The position numbers and the translations under genes are program-made. A stretch of 64,000 bases of DNA from Proteles cristata cristata (lineage: Eukaryota; Chordata; Mammalia; Carnivora; Hyaenidae). The notes under the pieces were generated by a model that did no database searches, was not told where the DNA came from, and worked only from the letters and a program-made list of their open reading frames with translations. This document shows positions 24,473-37,157 of this stretch, in pieces. The stretch lies in NCBI GenBank assembly GCA_017311185.1, contig JAESUZ010000756.1, positions 248,001 through 312,000 on the forward strand, given 5' to 3'. Within the stretch, counting starts at the first letter, position 1. Each line of letters starts with the position of its first letter.

Positions 24473-26701
24473 ATGAAAGTGTCTCCTATGCGCCTTAGGC
24501 CTAATGAAAAGAAAATCTAAGAGACAAAGAGAAATCTTGGGAGATGAGTCTGAATTTTGGAACAAATGAGGTTAGCAAGGGCTGAGCCAGATGCCAAAGT
24601 GAATGAGTCCACAACTTTATAGAGCACAGAAGAGCAAGAGAGAGGGAGGCAAAATTATCAAGCCAGGGAGAGTTTCCAAGGAAGAGAAAAAGAAAGAGCA
24701 CAATTTCGGGGGGCAGGGGGATGAGAAAGGTTAAAGTGTGAAAGGAGATACATCTTGCAAGAAACTTGCAATTACATAAGGCAAAAGAGAACGACCAAGG
24801 AAATGTTATCCTCGTAATAGTTAGGGAGGAAAGCTGTTAACAGACATTGTGAAAAGGCAGATGCTTTTAATGTGTCTTTCCCTCTCTCTTTCAGACAATT
24901 GCAGCTGCCACTGTTTAACCAGAGAGGGTACCATCTGAGTTTGGAATACCAAGCAAGAATAGGCAGATAAATAATTAGAGTCTAGATTAGAGTCAAATCT
25001 AGATCTCCTAAAATATGCACCTGCAAGGGGTTCTCAGTAATTCATAGATATGGTATAGAATTCTTGGTCTCTGTCTTTGACATATCCTGCCGAATAGAGT
25101 TCCTGCTTCTAAAACCCAGAAAGAGTGTGTATGTGTTAGTATTACCATTTAAATAGTTATATTAATCGTAATATATAGGAGTTTTTATATTAAAATTTAT
25201 AAAAGAAAAGATGTAACTTTGCTTGATAGATTGGAGAGATTCACTTTAATTTTTATAGAGTTGTTAGAAAACAAAACATTTGGATTTGTCTGCCCTCCCC
25301 CACCGGAAGTTGTAAATATAAATATGCTTAAGATGTCTAGAAACATGATAAAAGTTCATTTGACGTATTCGTAACTCATTATTGGAGAAAATTTGATGCC
25401 CTCTCAAAAGTGTGTAGTACTAAGTTGACAAATTCAACAAACTAGACATTCTGGGGTAATTCATAGGGAACACAGTATGCATTTACTGATGAATCAATAG
25501 GCGTGTAGTCAGATCTCACAACGTAGGGAAGTAAGAAAGACTTTTCTGGTATTTCTTTGATTTTTTTCTCCCATCCCTTTACTCCATTTTTTTTCCCTGA
25601 AATTTCCACTTGTTACATGCAAGACTTCATATATTGATTATCCATGACTAATTTTTTTAATTTCTAAATTTATCGCTAATATTTTAGGCAATTTTCTTGA
25701 TTTTGACATATCACTCTTCTGTTAAATTTTATTTTAATTCTTCTATCTCTTAGATTTTATCTTTTCTTCTCTGACATTTCTTCTTTATCTGTATTCTTTT
25801 TTTTTTTTTAACTTTGGTCTTTTCTTCCTCAAGTTTTCCTAGCTATCTGGAGATCTTTGGTTTTTCACTCTTATTGAGCTTTTGTAATAGCACCTGTCAC
25901 TATTAATTTAAGGCCTACTTGAATAAATTATTAAAGAAACAAAGGGTGGAAAAACTAAAGGGGAAATTAGAAAGTCTGACTGGGATCACTGTATGTGGAT
26001 GACGTTAAATGAAGGTCAGCTTCTTTCCAGGCTGAGCAGGGAGAGAGCCCGATGTAACTCAAATGAGCCCAAATGAAAGAAAGCTTAACTCTGGGGCCTC
26101 AACTCCTACACGAGCCATCCTAGTTCTCCTCAGGCAGTTATTTATTTATTTATTTCAAGAATAACTTTCTAGTTTTTATCCCTTGTCGCTTCCAGAGATT
26201 TTGGCATTCTCCATCAAGGATGAGAAGACAATGATCCTGTATATAAACCTATTTATGTCCCTCTTTTCAGCTCTTCCAGAATCTTGCCCTCAGTTGTAAT
26301 GTTGTCAAATTCCTGACAAGCATTAATCTTTGGTATTCAGGAAAGATCAATCGGCACTGGCAGAGATTCTGAGGAATTTCTGAAATTATAGGTTGTTTTG
26401 TATTTCTCATAACAATTATTTACATACTTCTGAAACAGTGATGAATAATCATAATAGAAGTGGCGATTTTTCTGTGTTAGATCATACCAAAAGTTTCAGA
26501 GATTTTCTATAACAAAAAACTAACAGGATAATGAATGCATAGTTTGTTATTTTATACTGATACACTGTGACAAAATTATATATTTCAGTAACACGTAAAA
26601 CATTTTTATTCCTGATATAAATATTTGGTAAGAAGAATCAGTAAGATATATGAACTCCATGTATTAGGATTTCCTGTTCTTGCTTTTGACTTGGCATTAG
26701 T
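24473..26701. other. Non-genic
   Basis: T-rich between about 25550 and 25870, possibly remains of an old L1. Otherwise nothing recognised. Confidence 0.5.
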
Positions 26702-27096
26702 GGTATCATGGGCTGAGTTATGTACTCCTAAAATTCATATATTGAAGTATTAACTCTCTGGTACCACAGAATGTGACCATATTTGGAGATAGGACCTTTA
26801 AAGAGGTAAATAAGTTAAAATGAGATCATTAAGGAGGATCCTAATCTCCTATGTCCTACTCCCATATGTGTCCTTATAAGAAGAGGAAATTTGGACACAG
26901 ACTTGTGTGTGCAGAGGGAAGGCCATGTGAAGGGAGAAAATGGCCATCTGCAAGCTTAGGAAAGAAGGTTTAATAGGAACCACCCTGCTGATACCCTGAT
27001 CTTAGACTTCTAGCCCTGAGAACTGTGAGACATTGAAGTTCTGTGGTTTAAACCAGTCTATGCATTTTGTTATGGCAGTCCTAGCTAACTAATACA
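26702..27096 (+). mobile_element. MLT1-type MaLR LTR
   Basis: Matches the MLT1/MST consensus pattern: 'gctgagttatgtactcct', an 'aattcatatattgaag' block, 'tccttataagaagaggaaat', then 'gttatggcagtcctagctaa' and 'ctaatac' at the end. An ancient mammalian solo LTR, diverged, with no coding capacity. Confidence 0.85.
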
Positions 27097-27664
27097 TGTG
27101 AATTCCTCCAAATAAGGAACATTTCTATGTAGACTGCTTAACTTGAATTCTTGCATTCCTAATGCAACTAATTTTTATTGGAATTCAGCATTTGAAGATG
27201 TATACAAGTTTTCCCAAAATGCCAGAAAGGAGTTCCAACATGAAAATAATGGTTACTGGACTTGTCAAAATGCAAGGACATCTGAGCTTGTCCGTAGGAT
27301 AAAACATCTGGTGCAGACTGTCCACACTGGTTCAGTATTGTAGATCCCATAGTTGTTACATGGGTCCACTCTTAAATACACTTCCCATCTTCTCCACAGA
27401 ACATATCATGATTTCTGGACCATGCAGGCTCCTCTTTACTTATCTTTGTTATATGAAATAATATCTCTTAACTCTTTCCATGAGGTGAATGGTATTGTGG
27501 GAGTAAGGAGAGGCACATTCATGGGCTCAGTCTACCATTTTGGATCTGAAAAATTCTGAAAATACTATGTCATTTTTTGGTAGATTTTGTATGTGTCAAC
27601 TGAAGACAAAGGAAGAAATAAATAGTTTTTCCAGGTCTATAAAGAATGATTTCTTAAAATTATT

Positions 27665-27880
27665 TTTTAAATGTTTTTATTTATTTCTGAGAGAGAGAGA
27701 GAGAGACAGCGTGAGCAGGGGAGGGTGAGAGAGAGCGGGAGACACAGAATCTGAAGCAGGGCCCAGGCTCTGAGCTAGCTGTCAGCAGAGAGCCTGACCT
27801 GAGGCTTGAACCCACAAACTGTGAGATCATGACTTGAGCCAAAGGCCGACCCTCAACCGACTGAGACACCCAGGCGACCC
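27665..27880 (-). mobile_element. Carnivore SINE
   Basis: First of two minus-strand SINEs in a row. Outer target sequence AATGATTTCT lies before it and after the second one. Confidence 0.92.
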
Positions 27881-27889
27881 TAAAATGAA

Positions 27890-28104
27890 TTTTTTTAATG
27901 TTTATTCATTTTTTTTAGAGAGAGACAGACAGACCATGAGAGGAAGTGGTTCAAAGAGAGAGACACACACACAGAATCCAAAGCAGGCTCCAGGCTCTGA
28001 GCTGTCAGCATGGAACCTGACATGGAGCTTGAACCCACACGCCATGAGATCATGACCTGAGCCGAAGTCAGACGGTTACCTGACTGAGCCACCCAGATGC
28101 CCCA
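27890..28104 (-). mobile_element. Carnivore SINE, second of a pair
   Basis: Separated from the previous one by only 'taaaatgaatt', a degraded copy of the shared target. AAAATGATTTCT follows. Confidence 0.92.
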
Positions 28105-28427
28105 AAAATGATTTCTAATATAATTCTAGGGGACTTTAATCTTAGCCTCATTTTGAACTCAGGTGGACACAAATGTGACTCTATTTTTTATAACTGAAAT
28201 TAATTTGTATCAAGCAGTTATGTTTATTATTTTCAAAATCTCAATTTATTATCATCTTAGTCATCTCAGGATTATCTCAGCCAATTCAGTCTTTGACACC
28301 TGCTTTTTTCCTGTGATTATATTATAAATCCAAAGAAAATTTTAATTTCAGTGGTTTTTATATCAACCTTCCCTAAAACAATGGATGTCAGACTCAAGTT
28401 CTATTGTAATTGGAGGGCAATAGTATG

Positions 28428-28925
28428 TATAACCTATTGCTGTTATAACAAATTACCACTAGCCTCCTCATTTAAAACAACACAGATTTATTATTTCATA
28501 GTTCTGGAAATCAAAAATCCAAAAATTGGCCTTATTGGGCTAATATCAACATATTCACAGGGCTGTATTTCTTCTGAAAGCTCTAGGAGAAAACTTTTTC
28601 CTTGTCTTTTCCAGCTTCTAGAAACCTCTTGTCTACTTTGATTTTTGATCTACTTCAATTAGTGACATCTCTCCAATCTCTGCTTCATTGTCATATCTCC
28701 TTCTCTGACTCTAACTGACTTCTACTTCATTCTTTCAGGGACCCTTGCAGTTACATTAGGATGCTTGAATAATCCAGGATAATCTTCCTACTTTAAGATC
28801 TTGAAATTAATCATATCTACAAAGTCTCTTTTGCCATGTAAAGTAATGTATTCATAGGTTTCACCAGAGATTAAGAGATGGACATCTTCAGGGGCCATTA
28901 TTCTGCTTAGCACCATGAAGTGGCA
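28428..28925 (+). repeat. Ancient mammalian repeat, near full length
   Basis: 'tgctgttataacaaattacc', 'tttcatagttctggaaatca', 'ttccagcttctagaaacctc', 'ccaggataatcttcctactt' and 'ggggccattattctgcttag' follow a common old repeat in order. Not coding. Confidence 0.65.
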
Positions 28926-29208
28926 AATTTAATCTATGGTATATAAAATACTAACAGCAGTTAATATTTCAAAAATTTATTCTATTACAGAGTAAACCAA
29001 AAATGACTTTTATATTGAAGGTGCCTTAAAATGTAATTCAACTGCAAAGGGATAATTTTGCTAGTTGTGTATTACATATATAATTTGTAAATGTAAGCCA
29101 GGATGAAAAGGAAAGTCCGTCATAAGCATCAAAGGCACACAAAGGACCTCACTCAATGACCAAAGCACTGAGATGAATATTGTATAATGCATTAAAACAA
29201 GTCCTTTT

Positions 29209-29405
29209 AATTTTTTAAAATGTTTATTTATTCTTAAGAGAGAGAGTGTGTGTGTGTGAGAGGGGGAGGGGCAGAGAGGGAGACACAGAATCTCCAGGTT
29301 CTAAGCTGTCAACACAGAGCCCAAGGTGGGGCTCAAACCCATGAACAGGGAGATCATGATCTGCGCCAAAGACAGACACTTAATGACTGAGCCACACAGG
29401 TACCC
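29209..29405 (-). mobile_element. Carnivore SINE
   Basis: Flanked by AAAACAAGTCCTTTT and AAAACAAGTCTTTTT. Confidence 0.93.
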
Positions 29406-29443
29406 CAAAACAAGTCTTTTTGAATTCATATGGAAATGAAGAG

Positions 29444-30288
29444 TCAACTTCTTACATGAACAGACATTTCTCCAAAGTGGACATCCAAATGGCCAACAGA
29501 CACTCATCATCAGGGAAATACAAATCAAAACCAAACTGAGATACCACCTCACACAGGTCAGAGTGGCGAAAACAAACAAATCAGGAGACTATAGATGCTG
29601 GCGAGGATGTGGAGAAACAGGCACTCTCTTACACTGTTTGTGGGAATATAAACTGGTGCAGCCCTTCTGGAAAACAGTGTGGAGCTTCCTCAAAAAATTA
29701 ACAATAGAACTCCCCTATGACCCAGCAATAGCACTGCTAGGAATTTACCCAAGGGATACAGGAGTGCTGATGCATTTTACCCAAGGGATACAGGAGTGCT
29801 GATGCATAGGGGCACATGAACCCCAATATTCATAGCAGCACTCTCAACAATAGCCAAAACATGGAAAGAGCCTAAGTGTCCATCAACGGAAGAATGGATC
29901 GAGAAGATGTGGTTTATCTATACGATGGAATACTACATGGCAATGAGAAAGAATGAAATCTGGCCATGTGTAGCAACATGGATGGACCTTGAGGGTGTTA
30001 TGCTGAGCGAAATAAGTCAGACAGAGAAGGACAAATACCATATGTTTTCACTCATATGTTGAACAGGAGAAACTTAACAGAGATCCATAGAGGAGGGAAA
30101 GGAAGAAAATAGTTGAGAGGGAGGGAGGCAAATCATTAGACTCTTAAATACTGAGAACAAACTGAGGGTTGATGAGGGGTGGGGAAGAGGGGAAAATGGG
30201 TGATGGGCATGGAGGAGGGCACTTGTTGGGATGAGCACTGGGTGTTATACGTAAATTAACTTGACAATAAACTATAATAATAAAAAAA
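29444..30288 (+). mobile_element. 5'-truncated LINE-1 (ORF2 3' end and 3' UTR)
   Basis: Carries the end of L1 ORF2 (for example 'gatgctggcgaggatgtgga', 'ctatgacccagcaatagcac', 'tggatcgagaagatgtggt'), a G-rich 3' UTR and an A-rich tail. The target sequence GAGTCAACTT lies on both sides (29441-29450 and 30289-30298), marking a real retrotransposition. An internal 32-bp tandem duplication (period from 29744 to 29776) and other defects break the frame. It is inactive. Confidence 0.9.
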
Positions 30289-30298
30289 GAGTCAACTT

Positions 30299-30521
30299 TA
30301 GGACCACCTGGGTGGCTCAGTTGGTTAAGCGCCGGGCTTTGACTCAGGTGATGATCTCATGGTTTGTGAGTTTGAGCCCTGCATCAGGCTCTGCGCTGTT
30401 TGCTTGGAGCCTGGAGCCTGCTTCAGATTCTGTCTCTCCCTCTCTTTGCCCCTCCCATGCTCATGTTCTGTCTCTCTCTGTCTCTCAGTAATAAATAAGC
30501 ATTAAAAAATTTTTTTAAAAA
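30299..30521 (+). mobile_element. Carnivore SINE inserted at the 3' edge of an L1
   Basis: Sits on the L1 downstream target copy and makes a third copy GAGTCAACTT at 30522-30531. Confidence 0.94.
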
Positions 30522-30984
30522 GAGTCAACTTATTTAGAGGTTATCATTTTAGAGATTGTTGCTAAAAAAGCTATTTGTATTGTTTCAGGCTGAATAGGCT
30601 AATTTGTTAAATGGTAGGCATTTTCTATTATTTGAAATACCTCAAAACCTAAACCCCTAAGAGATTTCTGCTCTCTGTAAGTCTCGGGAAATCTTTGTTT
30701 GCAAGGACAAAGAATATGCAGAGAACACAGAGAGAATAGCTGGAGGGAGGGAACAAATGGTAAGTGAGAATATTACAAGGAGGAAACAGCTCAGGCTACT
30801 TAGAAGGGGCCCGGCAATCACAAATAACATCTTTGTAACTTCTGCCCCATTCTGGACCAAAGATGGAGTTCCAAAGAGAAAGCTAGGATGGAAGAGGGAA
30901 AAGAGGAGCAAGAGCAATGTTCATGGTCAAGGCCCATCTGAGACACCACTAAAGAGTGTGATTACCCACTCTATTTCCTTCTCT

Positions 30985-31235
30985 GCCACTAAATAATTAT
31001 GTTACCTTGGGAAGGTCACTTAGTCTTTGGCGACTTGGGGAATGCATGGAACTTTTCTACATGATATTTCAGGGTCCTGGGTTTTGCTGTCTCTTTTGTA
31101 TGTCTGCTTCCTCATCTGAAAAGTGGGTTGAAGAATAGTACATATCTCATTTGATATGATTTAATGATATAAAGATCCTAGGAAAGTACCTGCTATGTAG
31201 TGTTCACCATTACTAATATTCCTTACATTTCTCAT
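30985..31235 (+). repeat. MIR element
   Basis: 'tctgccactaaataattatg', 'taccttgggaaggtcactta', 'cctcatctgaaaagtgggtt', 'aatagtacatatctcatttg'. A short extra stretch interrupts the middle. Confidence 0.8.
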
Positions 31236-31378
31236 TACCACTAATGTAGTCTAAATCCTTATTGTGTCACCTTTGGATGCCTTCAGTAGTGCACACACCA
31301 TCTTCCCTATTTGCAGGGTCCCCTCCACATGACTCCAATCAGCACGACTACCAGCATAGCAATTTTTTAAATAAAACT

Positions 31379-31576
31379 TCTTTTTTTTTTTAACATGTAT
31401 TTATTTTTTAGAGACGGAGAGAGACAGAGCACAAGCAGGGGAGGGGCAGAGAGAGACACACACAGGCTCTGAGCTGTCAGCACAGAGCCCATCGCAGGGC
31501 TCAAACCCATGAACTGTGAGATCATGACCTGAGCCAAAGTCAGATGCTCAACCAACTGAGCCACCCAGGTTCCCCG
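31379..31576 (-). mobile_element. Carnivore SINE
   Basis: Head 'gagccacccaggttcccc'. Body shorter by about 10 bp. Confidence 0.92.
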
Positions 31577-31937
31577 ATGTAGCAGTTCTTAAAGACCAAT
31601 CAATGAAGCCACTAAAATCCCAAGTACAAGTGAAATTCAGGGACTCTGAAAGCACAAAAATGAATACATGCATATTTCTGGGGAAAGCCACTTAGTTTTC
31701 ATTAAACTTCAAAAATATATAAAAAAAATCTCAGACTACTTAAATTGACCCATGTTTCTGAACAACCCCATTCATCACTGAATTGTTCAGATTAGAAAAG
31801 AACTTTTCTTACTTGCCCACTCATCTACTACACTATTTCATCCCTGTTTAACTCTTCCCACATCTCCAACATCTCCTCACTCATCTCTACTTTTAGCCAT
31901 TTCCAGAGAAAGCAGATGTAATCAAGATGCATTTCAT

Positions 31938-32443
31938 AAGCTTCTACAGTAAGAGCTCCCCAACCGGTTGGTCCTAAGGGTTCACTTGCCTCAGACTTAT
32001 GCAATCACTGCTTGCTGACCTGAGTCCCTTGGTCTGTAGCAGAACTAACCTACTTTCCTTAAGACTTGCAGATCACGGGCCCTGAGGAGTGAAGGACCAA
32101 ACTTTCCCAGAAGATAAGACCTGACCACATTTGAAAACAGCTGCCAGTGCTGCCAGCGGGTCTGTTCATGGTCATCTATGTCATGGTCATGTCAACATAC
32201 AAGTAACCACTTGGGCACCTGCTTCTCCTACATATGGACCCCCTCCCTTTTCCTATACCTTCCCCTTTAAACCTTTCAGCTTTACCTGGCCAGGGAAGAT
32301 GGTCTTTAGGACATTAGACTGCCGCCTGCCTAGGTTGCTGGCTTCCTGAATAAAGCAAACTTTCCTTTCTTGCCCTCACTTGTCTCTCAAGTATTGATTT
32401 CTGAGTGGTGAGCAGCTGAACCTGAGTTTGAAGCCGGTACCAC
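31938..32443 (+). mobile_element. ERV-type LTR, probably solitary
   Basis: About 500 bp with an LTR-like end: AATAAA at 32349-32354 (TGAATAAAGCAAAC), then a pyrimidine-rich stretch, then GAGTGGTGAGCAGCTGAACC and a terminus near GGTACCA. This layout resembles ERV1 LTR 3' ends. The boundaries are approximate, no target duplication was confirmed, and no internal retroviral genes were seen. Confidence 0.5.
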
Positions 32444-32759
32444 CTCATCCATCCATTCATCTACCTTTGACCCAAACACTCAGCCTGTTGAAGAGTTCTG
32501 TGTGATGCAAATGTCAAGCCCACTGCTGATGTATCATTCATTGTGCTTCTTCTTAAGGATATCCCTCAAGCAAAATCTTTACCTACAGCATCACCAGATT
32601 TCCTTTTCTTATATCTTTTCCTTCAGCATGCAAACATACTTTTGCTATTTATCCCACATAAAAACAAATTACTTCATCTCCCTTTTCCCATCAGATCCTT
32701 CCCCTCTTTCTCCTGTTCAGGTAAACACCTCAAAGAATCATCAGTGTTCATAGTACAGA

Positions 32760-33372
32760 TGCTCCCCTCCCCATTCTGTTAGATGCATTCCAACCCAGCT
32801 TTTATACATATTACTCCACCGATAACATTATTGTGATGGTTACTGATGACAATCAATTCTGGTCATGGTTCCCCATCTGATTCAAAATAAAATCAGAATT
32901 TTACTATGACCTGAGATGCCCTATGTGGCCTGGTTTCTCATAACTTCTCTGACTTCTCTCTCACATTATATCTTGGTTATTTTCACCACATAAACCAAAT
33001 TGGCCTCCTCTCTTGCCTAAGACATTAGGTAAGTCCCACTTGAGGGCTTCTGCATCTCAAATTCTCTTTGTCTAGAATGTTCTTCCCATAGGGACTCACA
33101 ACTGATTTTGTTGTTTCTTTCATGTCTCTTTCTCACATTCACCTTCTTGTGAGATCTCCCATAAAAACTTCATCTAAAATTTCAGCCTTCTTTTCCAACA
33201 CTTCATATCCTCCTTCCCTGTATTAATGTTTTCCCTTAGCACTTTCTACCACAATGTGTATTTTACTTAACCGGGTTGTTTATCATGTGTCTTCCTCAAT
33301 AGAATGTAAGTTCTATGTGGGCAGGAACCTGTGTCTGGTTTGTTGACTGTTATATCACCAACAAATGAGTGC
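32760..33372 (+). repeat. L2 (ancient LINE) fragment
   Basis: 'tctagaatgttcttcccata', 'tagaatgtaagttctatgtg', 'gggcaggaacctgtgtctgg' and 'ttatatcaccaacaa' follow the L2 3' end consensus. Confidence 0.8.
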
Positions 33373-33540
33373 TATTTTACATAGCAGCACATATAAATCT
33401 GTTAATGATGCCTTTGTCCTTGGAAGTCTTTCTTTACTTGTTTTCACATATTCTTTCCTAATTTTCTCTTATTTTACTAGTTTCTCCTTTCCGTTTTTAC
33501 CCTGTTTTTCTTCAACATGCCAACCCATTGATGTTGAAGT

Positions 33541-34018
33541 GTGTCAGGGTTATAGTTGAATTGTACCATCCACTACTTTTAAATTCATCTTTTGGAGTTC
33601 TAACCCCTAGTACTTCACAATGTGACCTCATTTGGAGATAGGGTTTTTATAGAGGTAACCAGGTTAAACTGAGGTCATTAGCATGGGGTCTAATCCAATA
33701 TGACCCATGTCTTTATAAAAAGGGGGACTTTGGAGACACACACACACACACATACACACACACACACACACGGACAACACTATGTGAGGAGCAAGACAGA
33801 GATCTAGGTGATGCTTCTATAAACCAACTATTGCCAGCAAACCACCAGAAGCCAGGGAGAGACACAGATCAGATGCTGTTTCACAGTGCTCAGAACGAAC
33901 CAACCACTCTGACACCTTAGATTCAGACTTTTGCCTCCAGAATTGGGAGACAATAAATTTCTGTTGTTTTTCCCCAGTCGGTGGTACCTTGTTATGGCAG
34001 CCCAAGTAAATTGCTATA
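33541..34018 (+). mobile_element. MLT1-type MaLR LTR with internal CA repeat
   Basis: The MLT1 pattern is clear: 'aattcatcttttggagttct', 'acttcacaatgtgacctcat', 'ctttataaaaagggggactt', then 'gacaataaatttctgttgtt' and 'gttatggcagcccaagtaa'. An AC-dinucleotide microsatellite has expanded inside at about 33737-33771. Confidence 0.85.
33737..33771. repeat. (AC)n microsatellite
   Basis: AC/CA dinucleotide run of about 35 bp with one T interruption, inside the MLT1 LTR. Confidence 0.95.
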
Positions 34019-34104
34019 CCCAGGGGTTACCTGTTGAGGTTCCTTTTTAGCTACATTCAGTCCCTTCGTGGTCTCACAACTTGTACCTTTAAATCTCATC
34101 TCTA

Positions 34105-34320
34105 GGGACACCTGGGTGGCTCAGTCCATTAGGCGTCTGACATTAGCTCAGGTCATGATCTCACAGTTTGTGGGTTTGAGCCCCACATCAGGCTCTGTGC
34201 TGACAGAGCCTGGAAACTGCTTCAAATTCTGTGTCTCCCTCGTTCTCTGCCCCTCCCCCATTCATGCTCTGTCTCTCTCTGTCTCTCAAAAATAAATAAA
34301 ATGTTAACAAAAATTTTTTT
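34105..34320 (+). mobile_element. Carnivore SINE
   Basis: Head 'ggacacctgggtggctcag', tail 'aaataaataaaatgtt'. Just downstream of the MLT1 at 33541-34018. Confidence 0.93.
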
Positions 34321-34579
34321 AACTCTCCTTTCTACACTGAAGTCTTCCAACTGTTGACCTGCGGCCCCAAATCTTCTCAGAACCCCTGACGTATTTAACC
34401 TGTCCAAGGCTAAACCCATCCTCCCCTGGAGTCACCTTCCCCCCACCCCCCACAGTCTTTTTCATCTTAGTTAATAGCCACATTATTCTTCAAGTTTCTC
34501 AGGTGATTTACCTTAGAATTATTCTGGACTTTCCCATATCTTCAAACTATCAGCAAAAAATCTGACTCTACTTTTGAGA

Positions 34580-34985
34580 CATATGCAGACGCTACTTCTC
34601 ACCACCTGCACCGTATGGACCCGGTCACCACTGTCCTCATTCAGCTGATTTATAGCAAGAGCCTCCTCACTCCTCTCCCCACTCCCACCTGCAGCACCCC
34701 CTCACCTTCTTGCCAACACAGCAGCCAGAATGATCCTGTTGAAATGCAGTTCAGATAATGTCACACCGCTGTCTGGAACTCTATCACGTCTCCTCATTTC
34801 ACTGCTAAGTCCTTACGGTGGCCTGTGTTACCAAGGACTAGATAACCTCCCTGACCTCATCTCCTATTCTGCCTCTTCCAGCTCACTTGCTCTGGCCACA
34901 CTGGCTCCCTTGATGTCCAAGTATGCCAGGATTTCCCCCTTGCTTGTTCCTGCCCCAAACACTCATCCCTCAGATATCTAAATTG
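34580..34985 (+). repeat. L2 (ancient LINE) fragment
   Basis: 'cagcagccagaatgatcctg', 'ttcagataatgtcacaccgc' and 'ctctggccacactggctccc' are L2-like. The 3' end is missing. Confidence 0.7.
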
Positions 34986-35118
34986 CGCATCAAAGTCATT
35001 CAATAGATACTTCTTGAAGGAATAAGGACTGAACAGAAAAGGCTTATATTAATAAGATAAAATTAAAGCTCTTTAAGTTCATATTTGTATTGCACTGCAA
35101 TTATGCACCCATTTGATC

Positions 35119-35334
35119 TTTTTTAATTTTTAAATTTATTTTGAGAGAGAGAGACAGACAGAGCATGAACTGGAGAGGAGCAGAGAGAGAGCGAGACATA
35201 GAATCTGAAGCTGGGTCCAGGCTCTGAGCTGTCAGCACAGAGACTGACATGGGGCTCCAACTCATGAACCTTGAGATCATGATCTAGGCCTAAGCCACCT
35301 GATGCTCGACTGACTGAGCCACCCAGGTGCCCCT
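35119..35334 (-). mobile_element. Carnivore SINE, first of a pair
   Basis: Lies on the target CCATTTGATCTTTTTT and is followed by TGATCTTTTTTTT and a second SINE. Confidence 0.93.
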
Positions 35335-35349
35335 GATCTTTTTTTTTTA

Positions 35350-35526
35350 AATATCTATTTCTTTTTAGGAAGGAGGGAGGGGTGGAGAGAGAGGGGGACA
35401 GAGGTTCTGAAGCAGGCTCTGTGCTGACAGCAGAGAGCCCGATACTGTACTTGAACTCATGAACCGTGAGATCATGACCTGAGCCTATGTCAGACACTCA
35501 ACCGACTGAACCTCCCAGGTGCCCCT
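35350..35526 (-). mobile_element. Carnivore SINE, second of a pair
   Basis: Followed by the outer target copy CCCCATTTGATTTTT. Head changed ('gaacctcccaggtgcccc'). Confidence 0.9.
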
Positions 35527-35539
35527 ATCCCCATTTGAT

Positions 35540-36522
35540 TTTTACAAGCTTCTTATGTGCAAATAACATCTAGAGGTTTTCAGTTTTCACTGCAGTGTTT
35601 TGCATAGAAAATTCATTTAACACATATTTAATGATTTATGGAATCAGGTGTGAACAAAAGATACAGTCAGTCCAATTCACTTCAATTTGTGTAATTTCCT
35701 TTGCAATCAGCAGTAGTTCCAGACTGATCTCTCCTCATATAGCCATTTGCTCTAATTGTAGTAAACGAACCTGGGCAAAATTTTGCCTTGTGAATGATGA
35801 TTCCTCATTAATGGTTAGAGTCTATTGACTCTTGCTTTCTTTATCATTTCTGTAAGTCTTTTTGGTAAGAATTTAAGATCCATAGCTTGAGACTAAAAAA
35901 AAAAAAACCCACGTAAGTCTATTCTTTCCTTGTTTTATATTACTAGAATCCCAGTTTTTAGTAGGGCACATGACTATCCAGAAAAAAACAAAACATTTTC
36001 TAGCCTGTTTTCCAATGACTCTGACCATAAAAGTATGTTCTAGCTAATGGGATGTTAGCATGAAATACCAATTAAAGAGAACCTGCATTTGCTCATTGCC
36101 CACCCTTTTTTCTATGCTTTCTCTTCCATCTGACTACTTAGAATGCAGATATGATGGCTGGAACTCCAGCTGCAATTTTGGATCATGAGGAGAGGTTTAG
36201 ATTTCTGAGGGCTTCATGGAGCAGAGCCAACTACCCTACTAATCTTTGACATTTTACTTCTGGCCTTATGTGAGAAAGAAATTTCTCTCATATTTAAGTC
36301 ATTATTTTAGAACTCACGCAAAATTAAACATAATCCTACCTCAAACATCAAAACTATGATGAGGTTACTGCTGCATCATTTAACAGAATCAAAACAATAG
36401 AAAGTGTCTGCAATGATAATCAAAGTTCTTTATTTTCTCTATTAATTTCCTACATGTTGGAAAAATAGTCAGGTCTCCAAATATACTTTCACTGAAGGAA
36501 GCTGATGACCAAAACATTACTT
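35540..36522. other. Immediate 3' flank of VIP
   Basis: About 1 kb without recognisable repeats or genes, just beyond the VIP poly(A) site. Confidence 0.6.
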
Positions 36523-36542
36523 GAGTAATTATGGGGAAAAAA

Positions 36543-36548
36543 TTTATT
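36543..36548 (-). terminator. VIP: VIP distal poly(A) signal AATAAA
   Basis: Canonical hexamer on the minus strand at the end of the region still matching the VIP 3' UTR, in the context GGTAATAAATTTT. The human gene has AATAAATATTTTT in the equivalent place. It probably marks the main 3' end. Confidence 0.8.
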
Positions 36549-37157
36549 ACCGAAAACCAATGTTCCATTCAGTTTACATTTGACACATACTTAACACAAG
36601 CAAAAAGGAAAGGTCCAGTGTCAGAAATAGAGGCCATTCTTTTTCACTGAAACACCGCATCAGAAAAGAGCCTTCGGCAATTACAGATCTGAACTTGAGA
36701 AATTTTAAATCTCATTCAAAATAAACTTGCCTAAAAATGCAAAAACACATACCATTTTCTGAAAGTCTATTTTGAAGAATGTCTTTTTATCTTTCAATTT
36801 GCTTTCTGGTAGACTTTTTGCAGTTTATTTAACACAGCATTCTAGCTGCTTAATGTTCAAATTTAGACACACTGATTATGTGCTCCATGCTTCTGAATGG
36901 TTAAGTATGGTCTGTAAACACCCACATCATTCGTGTTCTATTACTACACTCCTCCAAAGCTCCACATAATAGGAATTGACCTACTATTTACTTATCACTA
37001 AACATATTTTGGTTAGAAAGGATACACAGCATATGAGATTACAGGATTTTCATGAATTAAAGACAGATTTTAGAGCTCTCAAATAATATTTACAGTGTAA
37101 ACATCACAGTTATTACATCAGGATAAAGTAAACCACAACATTCACGACACTATATAT

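Noticed and set aside
29563..29802. L1 ORF2-like open frame as an active reverse transcriptase gene
   Set aside because: Only the last part of ORF2 is there and it is interrupted. The element is a dead 5'-truncated copy.
35123..35497. 124-codon open frame on the minus strand
   Set aside because: Runs through two carnivore SINEs. Similar frames occur in most SINE copies in the window.
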